Shown one piece after another: positions 46,657-58,304 of a stretch of 64,000 bases of DNA (position 1 is the first letter of the stretch; each line of letters starts with the position of its first letter). Origin of the DNA: Ottelia alismoides (taxonomy: Eukaryota > Streptophyta > Magnoliopsida > Alismatales > Hydrocharitaceae); NCBI GenBank assembly GCA_037367405.1, contig JAZKJV010010541.1, positions 62,001 through 126,000 on the forward strand, written 5' to 3'. The translations under genes were made by a program, and so were the position numbers. Under the pieces are notes generated by a model. The model was not told the origin of the DNA and did not search any database. It saw nothing but the letters and a program-made list of their open reading frames with translations.

Positions 46657-49094
46657 GCCTTTGCTAGCCCCTAGCAAACACTTATTCTTATTAGCGCAGA
46701 AAAGAAAATAAAGAAAAGAAAAAGAAATAAATTGGAATAATTGTTGACTTTTAAAATAGTCTTAATAAAGTCAATGTTTGGAGATCAGAGAAGGCATTTG
46801 GATTAATGGTGTGTTCGGAATCACATGGAAGTCAGGCAGTGTGACAAAACATCCCTTAGGTTTCATACTCCTATCATCCATTCCAATTTACAGCCAGGTC
46901 AGAACCATCCTCTCAGTTGCATACTCTTGCTACCTTGAAATGATAGAACCATATGTGTGAATTTATTCAGCTCTTCCCAGACAAAATCGTTGAACCATCA
47001 AGGCATCTACTCTTATGGTAACTCATCCTCGTGGAGACAGATATTCCGTTCTAAGGTCAGTTGCTCCTGTTCTTTACAACTGAATGGGGGAGAAGTTAGA
47101 AGAATGAGAAAAGAAGTAGGAATGGACCAGTATAGTCTTCATTCCCTTGTGAAGCCGATCATTGTAACCATTCTTCACCAAGAAGCATGCTTTCTATGAA
47201 GCTCTAATTTTGTGGGATTTTTGTTATAGTCTTCCTTGGATATTTTCTTTGACTTTGTACAACTTATGCAATCTTATTTGTGCCCCAGTGGATATAGCAT
47301 CTTTTTGTTCCACCCATTTTTAGGGGTCTTCGAAAAATTTGCAACGGTAGACCATTCCTCATCCGAGGCATTATCTCAATCCATCTCCAGTCTTTAGATA
47401 TCATTGTTACTAAAATAAGTGAGTTAGAGTATCGGTGTCGGCAGTCCCCAAGAATGGTTCCTAAGCCACCCTTGACAAAGGAGCCTTGCATCGTTCTGAC
47501 TTAGACTCCAAGATTTTTCAACAGTCCATCTGAGTTGAGCTAAGTGCTAGGTGTGAGGTTTCTAGTCGAGTCACTACCTCAAGAGTCTTACGGATTATAT
47601 GAAGGGTTCTATTTAAGAATGTTGAATTGACTCTTGAACATAGTCTTATGGAACCTAAAGAATTAAGTCAAGGTGACCTGAAATATCTCCACTTCCAGTC
47701 CTTAATGGGTTTCTCTGAAATTAAGAGTATTAAGGTCTTTTCCAAGCTCCAATCTTCATACTTTTTTTTGGATTTGTTCAATTATCTATATCGTTTTGAA
47801 AAATTTGAATGTTGTGTACAATGCAAAACTTATTTTTGTGATGCAATTTTTTAGTTTTGAACTTTTTATGGATTTTTGAAAAAGTTCTGCATTTTTTTTG
47901 CAATTCCTGATTTTTTTGCAAATGTTTTTGGGATTTTGTATTTTGTAAAGTTTTAGGGATTTTTAAAAAGCAAAAGGTTTTTGGAACAAAAAGGGAGTAT
48001 CTATGGATATTTACATGGGCGTGCTTCCTTTTATTTAGAAGGGTTGGCTTATAGAAATTTACAGTATTGTATATACAAGGTTTGTAAATAATCTTTATTT
48101 ATCCGTATTATGTACATAGTCATAAAAATAGTGTGAAAATATTTTTGCTAATATTTTGAAAACTTACTTTTGCAAACTAATTGGACAAATAATTTTTACA
48201 AACATTTTACAAAATTTGAAAATCATTTTGCAAAGTTTATTCAAACAGTATGTATAGATATTTCAAACTATTTTTCAACCATTTTTCAAACCATTTGCAA
48301 ATAGATTTTCAAAACATTCTATTTCAAAGAAAGAAAAGAAATTTTTACAAACAAAATCCTTTTACAAAGGTTGAAAATATTTTACAAAATATTTTCCAAA
48401 CAATTTTCAAAATATTTTCAAAGATTTTTTCCAAAACATTTTTCAAAGATTTTGCAAAACATTTTTACCAAATTTATTAATCAGTATATACAAAGAATTT
48501 TAATGAATTTTATACAAGTCTATTCTTCACACTTAAGTAATTTTATTCTAGCCATACTTATTGTGGATACGAAAGTACGAGTGTTGGCTAAAGTATATAC
48601 AACATATATATGACCCCCCTATGCTTAGCTTGAGCTATGTCCTCATAGGTCGAAGAGAAACGAAAATACAGAACTCATACTAAGTATAAAGAAGCCTATA
48701 ATACAACTACTAAAGAATAAGGAAAAAATCAATGAGAAGTCGACCGTTTACCATATACTAGGATCAAATAATACTAAGTATAACAGATTGTATCTAAATG
48801 CAGGGAGGGTTGAGGGTGGGAATGAACAACGTCAACGTTTCTTCCTGCCTCCCCCTATACTTAGGGTAAGATATCCCTAAGTATAAACAGGAGTATCAAC
48901 AAAAGAGGAGACAAGTGATGGGACAAAGAATGAACTTATGAAGTCACTCATCCCCCTATACGTAGGATGAAGTATATCCTTAGTATAGAAGCAACGAGTG
49001 AGGAAAACAAATCAGAAAATAGAACATACAACTGAGAATAAAAAAAAGAAGAAAACTAAAGGATGAGTTTTTGAGGAACATTATCTGAATCGTT
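46657..49094 (-). other. Non-coding tail of element F
   Basis: It lies between integrase and 3' LTR and is the counterpart of 23,061-25,988 in C: the CTAGGGGCTAGC-like end (46,665-46,680), unique sequence (46,740-47,700), the TTTG/AAAA tract (48,130-48,480) and the stem-loop array (48,613-49,000). No env-like gene or conserved coding frame is seen. A T-rich part lies at 47,850-47,990. Confidence 0.68.
48613..49000 (-). repeat. Stem-loop array of element F
   Basis: Four TATACTTAGG/CCTAAGTATA-type hairpins on the minus strand, counterparts of 23,226-23,595 in C. The clearest has a perfect 11 bp stem (CCCTAAGTATA type, about 48,852-48,882) and is followed by GGGGGAGGC. Others are near 48,960-48,995, 48,755-48,785 and 48,613-48,690, mostly with G runs on the 3' side. 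Confidence 0.7.
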
Positions 49095-50287
49095 CTATGC
49101 TGTTGAGGTTGTGGATGCTTTTTCATTGCATATCACTTGGAATGAATCGACAACGGACAAGAAAGTGTCATGCTCAAGGTACAGCTTCAGTAACTGACCG
49201 TTGATGACGAACGGTTGTGCTTTCGGCAACAAATCTGATATCACGATCCTTCCATTGTCACACACTTCTTGCACTATAAATGACCATGTCCATTTACTCT
49301 TTAATTTGCTCGGGAATATCTTCAGCTTTGCGTCAAATAGCCACACTTTCTGTCCAGTCTCGAAGGCCTTTTGTCTGATGTGTTGGTCATGCTAGCATTT
49401 AACCTTCTCCTTGTACATCAAGGTGTTATCATACACATAGTCTCGAAATTCCAGGAGCTTGTTCAGATCCTCTTTACTTTTCTGACCACCTTTTAGTGAG
49501 TCCAAGTTGCAGATATTGATTGCCTATATGATTTCTGGATCAGTTCATGGGCAGATGGCATGGATTTCCATACACAAGACGGTATGGCAACATGCCCAAG
49601 TGAGACATATAAGTAGTTATGTATGCCTAAAGGACGGAGTCCAAGAGTTAGGACCAATTCTTTCTATCAAGCTTCGCAAGCTTCTGCAGGATCGTCTTGA
49701 TTTCTCTATTTGATAATTCTACCATGTCATTGGTCTGGGGATGATAAGGAGACGCGACTCAGTGCTCAATGTCGTACTCATTCGTTAATTTCTTGACTTC
49801 TATGTTAATGAAGTGACTACCCCCATTTAATATCAGAATCTTCAGAATCTTGAACCGTGATATGATGTTCTCTCTCAGAAACTGATAAACTGTATGGTTG
49901 TCTATGGCTCAGGTGGGGACAACTTCAACCCAACAACTCACATAGTCAACAGCAAGAAGTATGTGCTCGTATCCATGATTATTAGGGAAGGGTCCCATAA
50001 AATCGATGCCCCAAGCATTGAACACATTTGAAATATGAATGAACTTCAAGGGCATGGAATCTTTAGCTGTGAGGGTGCCACCAAATCTCTGACAGTCAGT
50101 GCAGTGCTTCACAAATGTTGCAACAACATTAAATAGCGCCATCCACCAGAGCCAACACTACAGTACTTTTGTTGTCTCTCTATCTCGAAAGTGATGTCCA
50201 CCAGATTCGAGTGAATTACAATGCTCGAGGACACTATGATGCTCCTTCTGAGTGATGCACCGTCGCTAAATGCAATCTGCTCCATTC
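49095..50287 (-). pseudogene. Integrase of element F, C-terminal portion
   Basis: From the G insertion leftwards: zinc-binding region (EHHSVLEHCNSLESGGHH, about 50,170-50,230), then a 77-codon frame (49,909-50,142) with CTDCQRFGG and the first catalytic Asp in [15 protein letters not shown]. The second Asp region reads ILNGGSHF at about 49,820: Asp is replaced by Asn (codon 49,825-49,827). LSNREIKTIL follows, and the C-terminal frame 49,095-49,346 has LKIFPSKLKSKW, RIVISDLLPKAQPFV and NGQLLKLYLEHD. Stops near 50,143 and 49,900 add to the damage. Confidence 0.82.
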
Positions 50288-50292
50288 ATGAA
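50288..50292. repeat. Target site duplication, left side of element G
   Basis: ATGAA, identical to 60,923-60,927 on the other side. A 5 bp duplication is standard for LTR retrotransposon integration. Confidence 0.93.
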
Positions 50293-52987
50293 TGAAGGAT
50301 ATGGGATAATCCCCAAGCGCATCACAAAAGCGTGAGCGTCGTATCGAAAACGATGAGGAACGACTAGTCGCACTAGTTGTTCTATGCAACGGAATTTAAA
50401 AAATTTTCATGCGATGAAACCACATGATCGAAGAACACTTCTTGGGTTGTTTCATCTAAATCACAAATACGTAATAGGATTACCTATCGAAGCGTGGTTG
50501 CGAATGAGTCTCTAAATGAAGAGACCTCCTGTCTCAAGTTCGATCCGACGGAGGAGACGCTTGCGAGCGCGGGGATGAATCGCGTGCTTCTCACAATCCA
50601 TGTTGATGATCCAAGCGGCGGATCTCCTGATCACGACACACGAGATCCGACGTCTTCTTCACAAGCGAGGCACACCAAAGGAGACAGAGATCCACGAGCA
50701 AACGATCAGGCAACATAACGACGATGCTGCGGCGATGGAGACTCTCTCTAGGGTATCCATGGTGGACGGCCATTAGAGAGGATGAGAGAGGGCTGACATG
50801 TAGAAAGAAAGAGAGAGAGTGAGATGTATGTTCTCTTGTGTGTAAAGAAGAGCAAAGGAGTGCCTCTCCTTTTATAATATTTTAGGATCCATGGATCTCA
50901 ATCCATGGACAACACAAATCCAATGGCTCTCATTGATTGTGTTTCTTTTAATGGCTAAGATTTGTGTTGGAAAAACTAACAACAATTAATATAATTTAGA
51001 TTAAAATATATTGATAAATTAATATAAATCAATCCCAAAATTAAATCAACAACATATGGAGTTAATGGAAAGAAGAATGGCTCCTTCCATTATATGGAGT
51101 GGACGACCACCCTTTCCTAATAGGAATTGGTTGATGTCCCTTCCATCCAATATGGAAGGAGGCTCTCAAATGTAATCTTCTTAGATTACATAATTCCATG
51201 TATCTCCAATTTTACAACAACAATTGTTGTAAATTATTCTACAAAAATAATTCATAATTATTTTGAGAATATTGCAATCTTGCCATTGGAAATTTGTGAA
51301 TTATAATGACAACCCAAAATAAAATGTAAATTACATTTTCAATTTAATGTCCAATGTGAATCTAATTCACATCAACATTTAAATAACAAATGTAAATTAC
51401 AAATAGCTCTCTCTTATATATTATAAATCACATTTATAATATATATCATAAATATGGATAGTGCTATCCACATTATTCATATCCATGATAATTAAATCAC
51501 ATTTAATCATCTTGGATCTCTATTCTCATGTGCCCAAACAATGTGAATCACATTCACATTATTTACATCTTTGATAATTAAAACACATTTAATTATCTTA
51601 GATAATTCTCTCTCTATATATATGAATCAAATTAATATTATTCGTGATAATTAAATTGCATTTAATTATTCATTTTCTCAATGCTCGGATATTTATATCA
51701 ACAACAAAATTATCCTGAACTCTTTCAAGGATAATGCGATTTCCCCGCGAATACTTGGAGATAAGGATAGGGCGATTGTATTGTTCCACGTATAGTGAAT
51801 TAGATATTGAGATCACATCTCAAATCCAGATCTCGGGCCTCCCATAGATGCTTGATTAAATTAAGACTGCAAATCTAATCTTCTCATTATATCTGAATCA
51901 CATTCAGATCAATGTCCAACATTTGGACTAAGATTAGATTACTTCTCTACTGAGAGGAGTCACTAAAATCCAAACCCGTTTCTTCACTCCCTAGGAATGG
52001 AAGCGTCATGGTTATACAACCATTTATGATCACATCACCCTCAAGTATTCCCAATACCTATACATCCTGCATACTGGAAGACCCAGAATAATCCCGAAGT
52101 ATAAGATCAAGTTTACATTGTCTACTTCAGGGATTTATCATTAAGTTTCTCATCCGATCATTGGAAGTTGGTATCGACATATACTTTCCAAAAGCATATA
52201 TCATACCCAGGTGTTGATCATATACTTTCCAAAAGTATATATCAAACCTACAAATTCAGTCAAGCTTCCAAAGCGAGACGGCCGTGCATGGAATTTGATC
52301 TTCCCAACATCTCATGAGTGAGCTCATGTCTTCCGGTTCAGTAATGAACCTGTATGATCCCTTTGAGAGATCGTATTACTCATATGTCCTTTTACTGAAC
52401 CTGTATGATCCCTTTGAGAGATCGTATTACTCATATGTCCTTATATGCACACCAGCGTGCCGGTGTATAGACCTTGATTAGGTCATCAACCTATTGGTCT
52501 ACCAAATGTACATACTCAGACATATAGTAACACATCTATCTCTGGTCAGAGGATGTGTGCCTATATCGTGACAGCATACGATATAGGACTTTGGTTATCT
52601 CGATCTCATTAAGTCAACTCTTTGACCTTATTAATCTGACACCTCCGAATCTCTATTCCTATGCAGAGGACCTGCATCAAGAGGTCGGTCGGATATCAGC
52701 CTAACAGAGACAGGATTGCCATCTCCTACTCAGGCTGGAGATCATCTCTTAACAATCATTTGATGGTGTTTCAATCTAACTCTTTAGATGTTCATCCAAG
52801 CACCAGCCTCTATGATTCAATATTTGAATCAACAACTGTATGATCATTAAGATGGCCATGGTACATAACCCTAATTTTACTAAGGGACCTATTATGCAAA
52901 TTATGTATTCTTCATTTCAGATTAGGGAATGATATTCACAACAACATTTATTGCATAATGGCTCGCCGTGGGCTCGCATGTCCAACA
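50293..52987 (-). repeat. 3' LTR of element G (2,695 bp)
   Basis: Minus strand TGTTGGACATGCGAGCC at 52,987 to ATATCCTTCA at 50,293. It aligns throughout with 58,305-60,922. It is 77 bp longer than its partner, mostly from a 51 bp tandem duplication at about 52,345-52,446. TATA-like ATATTATAAAAGG is near 50,868-50,880 (minus). Open frames within are LTR sequence with no family match. Confidence 0.93.
52345..52446 (-). repeat. 51 bp tandem duplication in left LTR of G
   Basis: TGAACCTGTATGATCCCTTT starts at 52,345 and again at 52,396. The right LTR has one copy (near 60,335), so the duplication arose after insertion. Confidence 0.85.
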
Positions 52988-53005
52988 ATCTCTCACTATC
53001 CCAAA
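52988..53005 (-). promoter_or_regulatory. Purine-rich tract next to 3' LTR of G
   Basis: The minus strand reads TTTGGGATAGTGAGAGAT directly before TGTTGGACATG. E has a related stretch in the same place. It serves as the plus-strand primer. Confidence 0.65.
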
Positions 53006-56000
53006 GAGCCATTAATGGGACAATCATTTAAACCCACACTCATGTGATAATCATAGGCTATTTAGAAAATAGCTAGGTAAGTTGATCAGTCACTCTGTTT
53101 CCAAGAGACTATGCCAAGTCCTTTTACGACACTTGCCTATCCCTAGTAACAGTACTCGCATCTAATGCGAATGTTGCATCTTATGCAACCAAATACTCAA
53201 TATAGTCAAAGTAGTTATAGTGTCCTTGATACTACTATTCAACAATTATTATAACCAGTATTACCATAATCCTTATCAGAATACCCTTATTCTTGGAGAT
53301 CTCTATTTCCTAAGGTATCCGTAGTTAAGACCTTTTAGATCACTATCTATAAAGTCTTATTTTCTTGAAGATAAGACATTGAGATCACTATCTCAAAAGT
53401 TTTGCCTTCTATGAAGATATCGTTATTACTGCAATCAAGTGTTTTATCACCATAGTAGGATTAGTAACAGTTTACTACTACTGCATGGTAGACATCTGTC
53501 TTTTGTACATATCTAGCATACACCCGACTTCTTGGAACTGATTCACAAGGGCAAGCAGTTTGCATTCACATCCTCAACTCTTTGAGGTGCTATACCTTTA
53601 GATAGGTCAGTACCATATCTTTGAGAAAAAGAAGCCTTTCTTGGAATTTTCCAGAAAATGGAAATGTCCAAGGTGTACTATTAGTGTTACTGTCCCAATA
53701 CCCTCTTCTGTTTGCTTTTGAACAACTTCAGAACTAAGATCTAAGAGGTATCCTTGAGATCATATCTCAAGGTATTGAACAACCAGATTATAAAACACTT
53801 ATTATTATCATCCTTAGAGCATTCCAAATAATTAGGATATCTACATTTAGCATGATGAACACAATTGCACTCCCACTAAGCTTCACATGGTTTATCACGA
53901 TTCTATCTGAAATCATAACATTTATAATTTCATCAAATCTCATGTTCCAACTACAAGAAGCTTATTTGAGTCCAAAGATGGAGTTCTTTAGCTTGCACAC
54001 CTTGCTTTCCTCAACCATGAAGCCCTGGGGCTACTTCATATGAATATCCTCAGAGAGGTATTTATAGAGGAATGCAATCTTGACTCACATCATGAAGATG
54101 TCATAGTCAAGTTGTGTAGCTATTGTTAGCAATATTCTGATGGGTTAAAGCAAGGTCACTGGATTGCAAGTCTCATCGCAAGTGATGTTTTCTCTTCGGT
54201 GTGTAACTCATGGCTATGAACTGTGCTTTGAAGGTCTCTACCTTCTCATCAGGTTCCCTCTTTCTCTTGAAGATCCATTTACACCATAATGGGTGTTACC
54301 ATATAGTTGGATCCTCGACGGTTTATATACAACATTTGTATACGAAGTCTACTTTAGACTTTATTGCTAACATCCATCTTTCCATGATATGATCTTCAGA
54401 AGCATCATCACATGAAGTCAGATCATTGTAAGATTCAACTGACACATGGAATCCATCCTCAAACTTATTTGAATAGGTGTTAGTGTTTCATCTTTAATTG
54501 TCTTTTTAGTTTCCAATTTTAGGAGCCTCATTATCTTCTCAAGACTAAATAAGTTCCTTTACTTCATTTTCATCTTGATTCTCAAGAGTCTCATAATCTA
54601 AGAATCACATTCTCAGATATGAAATCTTTTAATAATCTCAAGGTCATAAAGTAGGTATCCAATACCATCCTTTATTTTCCTAATGAAGTAGCATATCTGG
54701 TGCTAGATTCCAGCTTTCTAGCATGGAACCTTGTAAGGATATATAATGTAGTCTCTACCACATATATATACCTGGAAAGTAAGAGATAATTATGCTAAGA
54801 TTAATCAATGATCAAATCATGTCCCACATGATCAATTGTGTCTCCCTAAAACTCTATTTGAGTTAAGGTTCATTAGGAGGATTGAGATAGGAATGATATT
54901 CACATCTCCATAAGGTATTCCTTGAATTCATCTACACGTACAAGCTACCTTGGTTAGATCAAATTCATTTCATCTTCCTTCAAACTTTGGTTCTAAACCA
55001 AAATTGTGAAATCTTTGAACATTTCAAAGGTTTCTTAGGTGAAGAGAAGAAATCTCATATCATACATAATCATCAATAGATATCACATATCCATAATGTT
55101 TACTATGATATAGATGATTCACATACATCAATATGTATGAGATCCTGAATACCTTGACATCTTACACCTTTCCCAAAGAAGGGTGTATTGGATATTTTAC
55201 TTTGAATACAATATTCATAAGTATGCAAGTTTTGAAATTTTATACATTCTAAAGTTCCATCTCTTACTTGTCCATTGATCTCATCAACAGACATATGTCC
55301 AAAACATGATGCCAGATCATTGTCAAATGATCTTCATCCTCCTAATGATTTTCAAAAGTTTAATTTTCAGTATTAGAAATCTTAATGAACCATTCATTAA
55401 TTTTCTAATTTAGCAGAGTCCACTAGATGTTAGATTACTATCTGAAGTATATCCATCATAACTCTCTATGATAGGTTTATTCCAGAATTCATGTTTATTT
55501 CCAAGATTTAGAAATAAACTATGAGTGTATTCTAATATCCAGGTCACAGAGACATTCTCTTAGACTAAGGGCTCCCACTGAAAATATGAAGCCTATTGAT
55601 CCAATAGAGGTTGTTGCAACAATTGCATTAACATCCATGTGGATGACTATTAAACTTTAAGATCAAATTTCTAATATTCTAATACATATGCAACCAATTG
55701 CAAGAATCATTAGAAGATTGAGATACAATTATTAAACTTTACCTTATTAAATAAGTAAGATTTTAATGATTATATGTAGATTATTTTGATGTACTATCCG
55801 ATTCCTTCTCTAAGGATTCTAGATAGATTTGATAGTCATACTATCAACACATCAACTTATTGCAGTATTGGCATACATCCAACTCTTTGGATGTCATATG
55901 GAAGTCACAGAAGTACAATCAACTCTTTGACTATACTTCTTACTTGGGTCCAACCCATGCTTCCACTGCGCTCCAGTTTTCTATAAGTAATCATTGCTCA

Positions 56001-58289
56001 AGACAAAGGATCTCTTATGTTGAAATCAAAAATTTCAATATAAGAGTATTTCAACATTTATACATGCTTCATTCAATTCATACAATATGAATATTATGAA
56101 GCTTCATGAATGACTAGAGTATAGATAGTAGAATGATGACACTCATCGTATCTACATCTATTTAAACTCTTAAAACTTAGGTTCAGGTAGGTACTCAAAC
56201 AATTTGAATACATTATCTCCTATAGAGCCACCATTCTGCATAATGCAGAGAACCATGTCATTCATGATTATATGTCGAGAGCACATATGTATGCCAGAAC
56301 ATCTTCTTAAATTTTATAAGGATTATTTGATAATTGCGATCATTATCGACATGTCACTTCAAAAGTACATTCGATGAGATCAAGACCTATAGAGACATAC
56401 AAACCCTAGGGTTTTAGTCCTATTGTCTATTTAATTATCATTCCTCATTATTATGAGGAAACTTGCATATTGCAACCACATACATTATGTGTCCAATTGC
56501 AAGTACAATATCTGGATCATGGGTCCAATCCATGATATTCTACTGGTTATTATTGAATATAACATTGAGTCAGATTAAAGAAGGATTATCTGAAATAAGA
56601 AATTTGCATAAACATATATAAATATATAATTTACTTTGATTTAGGAATTTTTATATCAAAGTTGTCTTGCCTTGTCAACACTGAAAGTTCATTCCCTTAA
56701 TCACTTTCAATGTAAGAGATATACTTACCATTATATCTCAGCAAGATCTGGGATCTCCTTCCTTATCTTTGTTACATCCCAATAATATGAGAATATGCAA
56801 CTCGAATAAAAAGAAGCGGGAACACATTCCACCTTGCAAGTCCAACTTGCATCTCCCAATTCGGTCTTTAACATCTGGGCCCACCACCCCTAAGGTGATG
56901 TTGACCCATCATTAATTGAACCAACCGTCAACATGAATAGTACTCGCTATGCGCAATCTAATATAACCCCAATAATACGAGGATCCGATATTGGGGTCAC
57001 TACGCATACAACCTTACTCTTTCAAGAAGCAAAGAGCCCAATCCAGATGCACTTGCATATAGGAGCTGTCACTTCAGACAGGCGTCTCCTACATACAATC
57101 CCTAGCGATGGAATCCTTCGCCTTGATGGGAGACCATGGATGTCACTTATGTGATCCTACATATCATATTCAAATTCTAATAAATTATCATGAATCATAT
57201 TCAAATAATTAATTCTTCCAAGGGAAATAACAAATCTATTATAAATAGATTGTTTTTAATTGGATATAATTAACTTAATCACATTAAATTAATTATCAAT
57301 CCAATTCAATCAATAAACTTGATTTTACTTGAATATATGGTATTATCTTAAAGTACGTATTAATTCGAATTTTAATAATTAGAAAATACATCATGATCTC
57401 TCAAGCATCATTAGTTCCCTACCCGCTATCATGGCCAGTACCAGCGGGAGTGGGACGGACCGCAACCGGTGCGACCCGCTACCCCAGCGATCCCCGACTA
57501 GACACCATATCCGCCTCGGGAAAAAATAATGACGAGCCAATCACTTTGTACTTGAGATGATCATCGGTTCTTCAACTGAAATTATACCATATATTAATAA
57601 TCAAAACAATTTTGATTGTAAGGAAATTTGCTAGCCAAATTCCCGATCCTATTCAAGCAAGGAGTTTGATGATTGTATTTCCAATTATGATCTAGATCAA
57701 ATCTAATCAATTTATTGGTTGAGGCCAAGTAAATTAAGGAAATAATCATCATTCAATATTTCTCAAATATTTTCCACAATTATTTCATGAAATTAACAAT
57801 TAGTTTCACTAATTGACAATCACATGGTTCTTGATTAGGACTGTAATTTCAGCAGTGACCCCTACTTACTAAAATTAACATATCTCAATCAATTTAAATC
57901 CAAATTAGATAAAATCAATTTTTAAAGATTTCTAATTTGATTTAGGACAGAATCTAAGTAATATTTCACGCATTTTGAGGCAGATCAAAACAATAATTAA
58001 CTCATTAATCATATTAAGATTCACAGTTCCCGCAACAGTGAATACATGTTCATTAAAACAACCATATCTCGAGCAAATGTAATCCAAATTACGTAAACTC
58101 AGATCCTATGGTTTCCTTTTTTAATGGGGAACAAAATTACGTTTTATTTTAGTTTTTAAACAATTTAAACAGGGCCGAAAAGAATCACTAAACAGAGATA
58201 CGAAAATGAAATGCCATAAAACTTTCGCAACCCTAACGAACCCAAGTCGCCTTCGGTTTTATGGATCATATCCAAAACCTTTGACCTAA
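52988..58289 (-). pseudogene. Degraded copia gag-pol interior of element G
   Basis: No long minus-strand frame survives, but DNA-level matches to E place domains. A segment reading ENSKKGF is near 53,650, equivalent to 39,340 of E. The RT catalytic region is at 53,836-53,900, where LSGSAIVFIM leads into NVDI instead of YVDD. The equivalent of the E stretch before RT (PIGW, then FKRKR-type region) is near 54,250-54,300. Sequence to about 55,000 corresponds to the linker, and 55,000-58,280 should hold integrase, protease and gag but is too decayed to place by eye. A GC-rich patch lies at 57,420-57,535. Confidence 0.72.
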
Positions 58290-58302
58290 GACTCTGATAC
58301 CA
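58290..58302 (-). promoter_or_regulatory. Primer-binding site of element G (initiator tRNA-Met)
   Basis: The minus strand reads TGGTATCAGAGTC, two bases after the 5' LTR end. TGGTATCAGAG is the usual complement of the plant initiator tRNA-Met 3' end used by copia elements. Confidence 0.92.
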
Positions 58303-58304
58303 CT

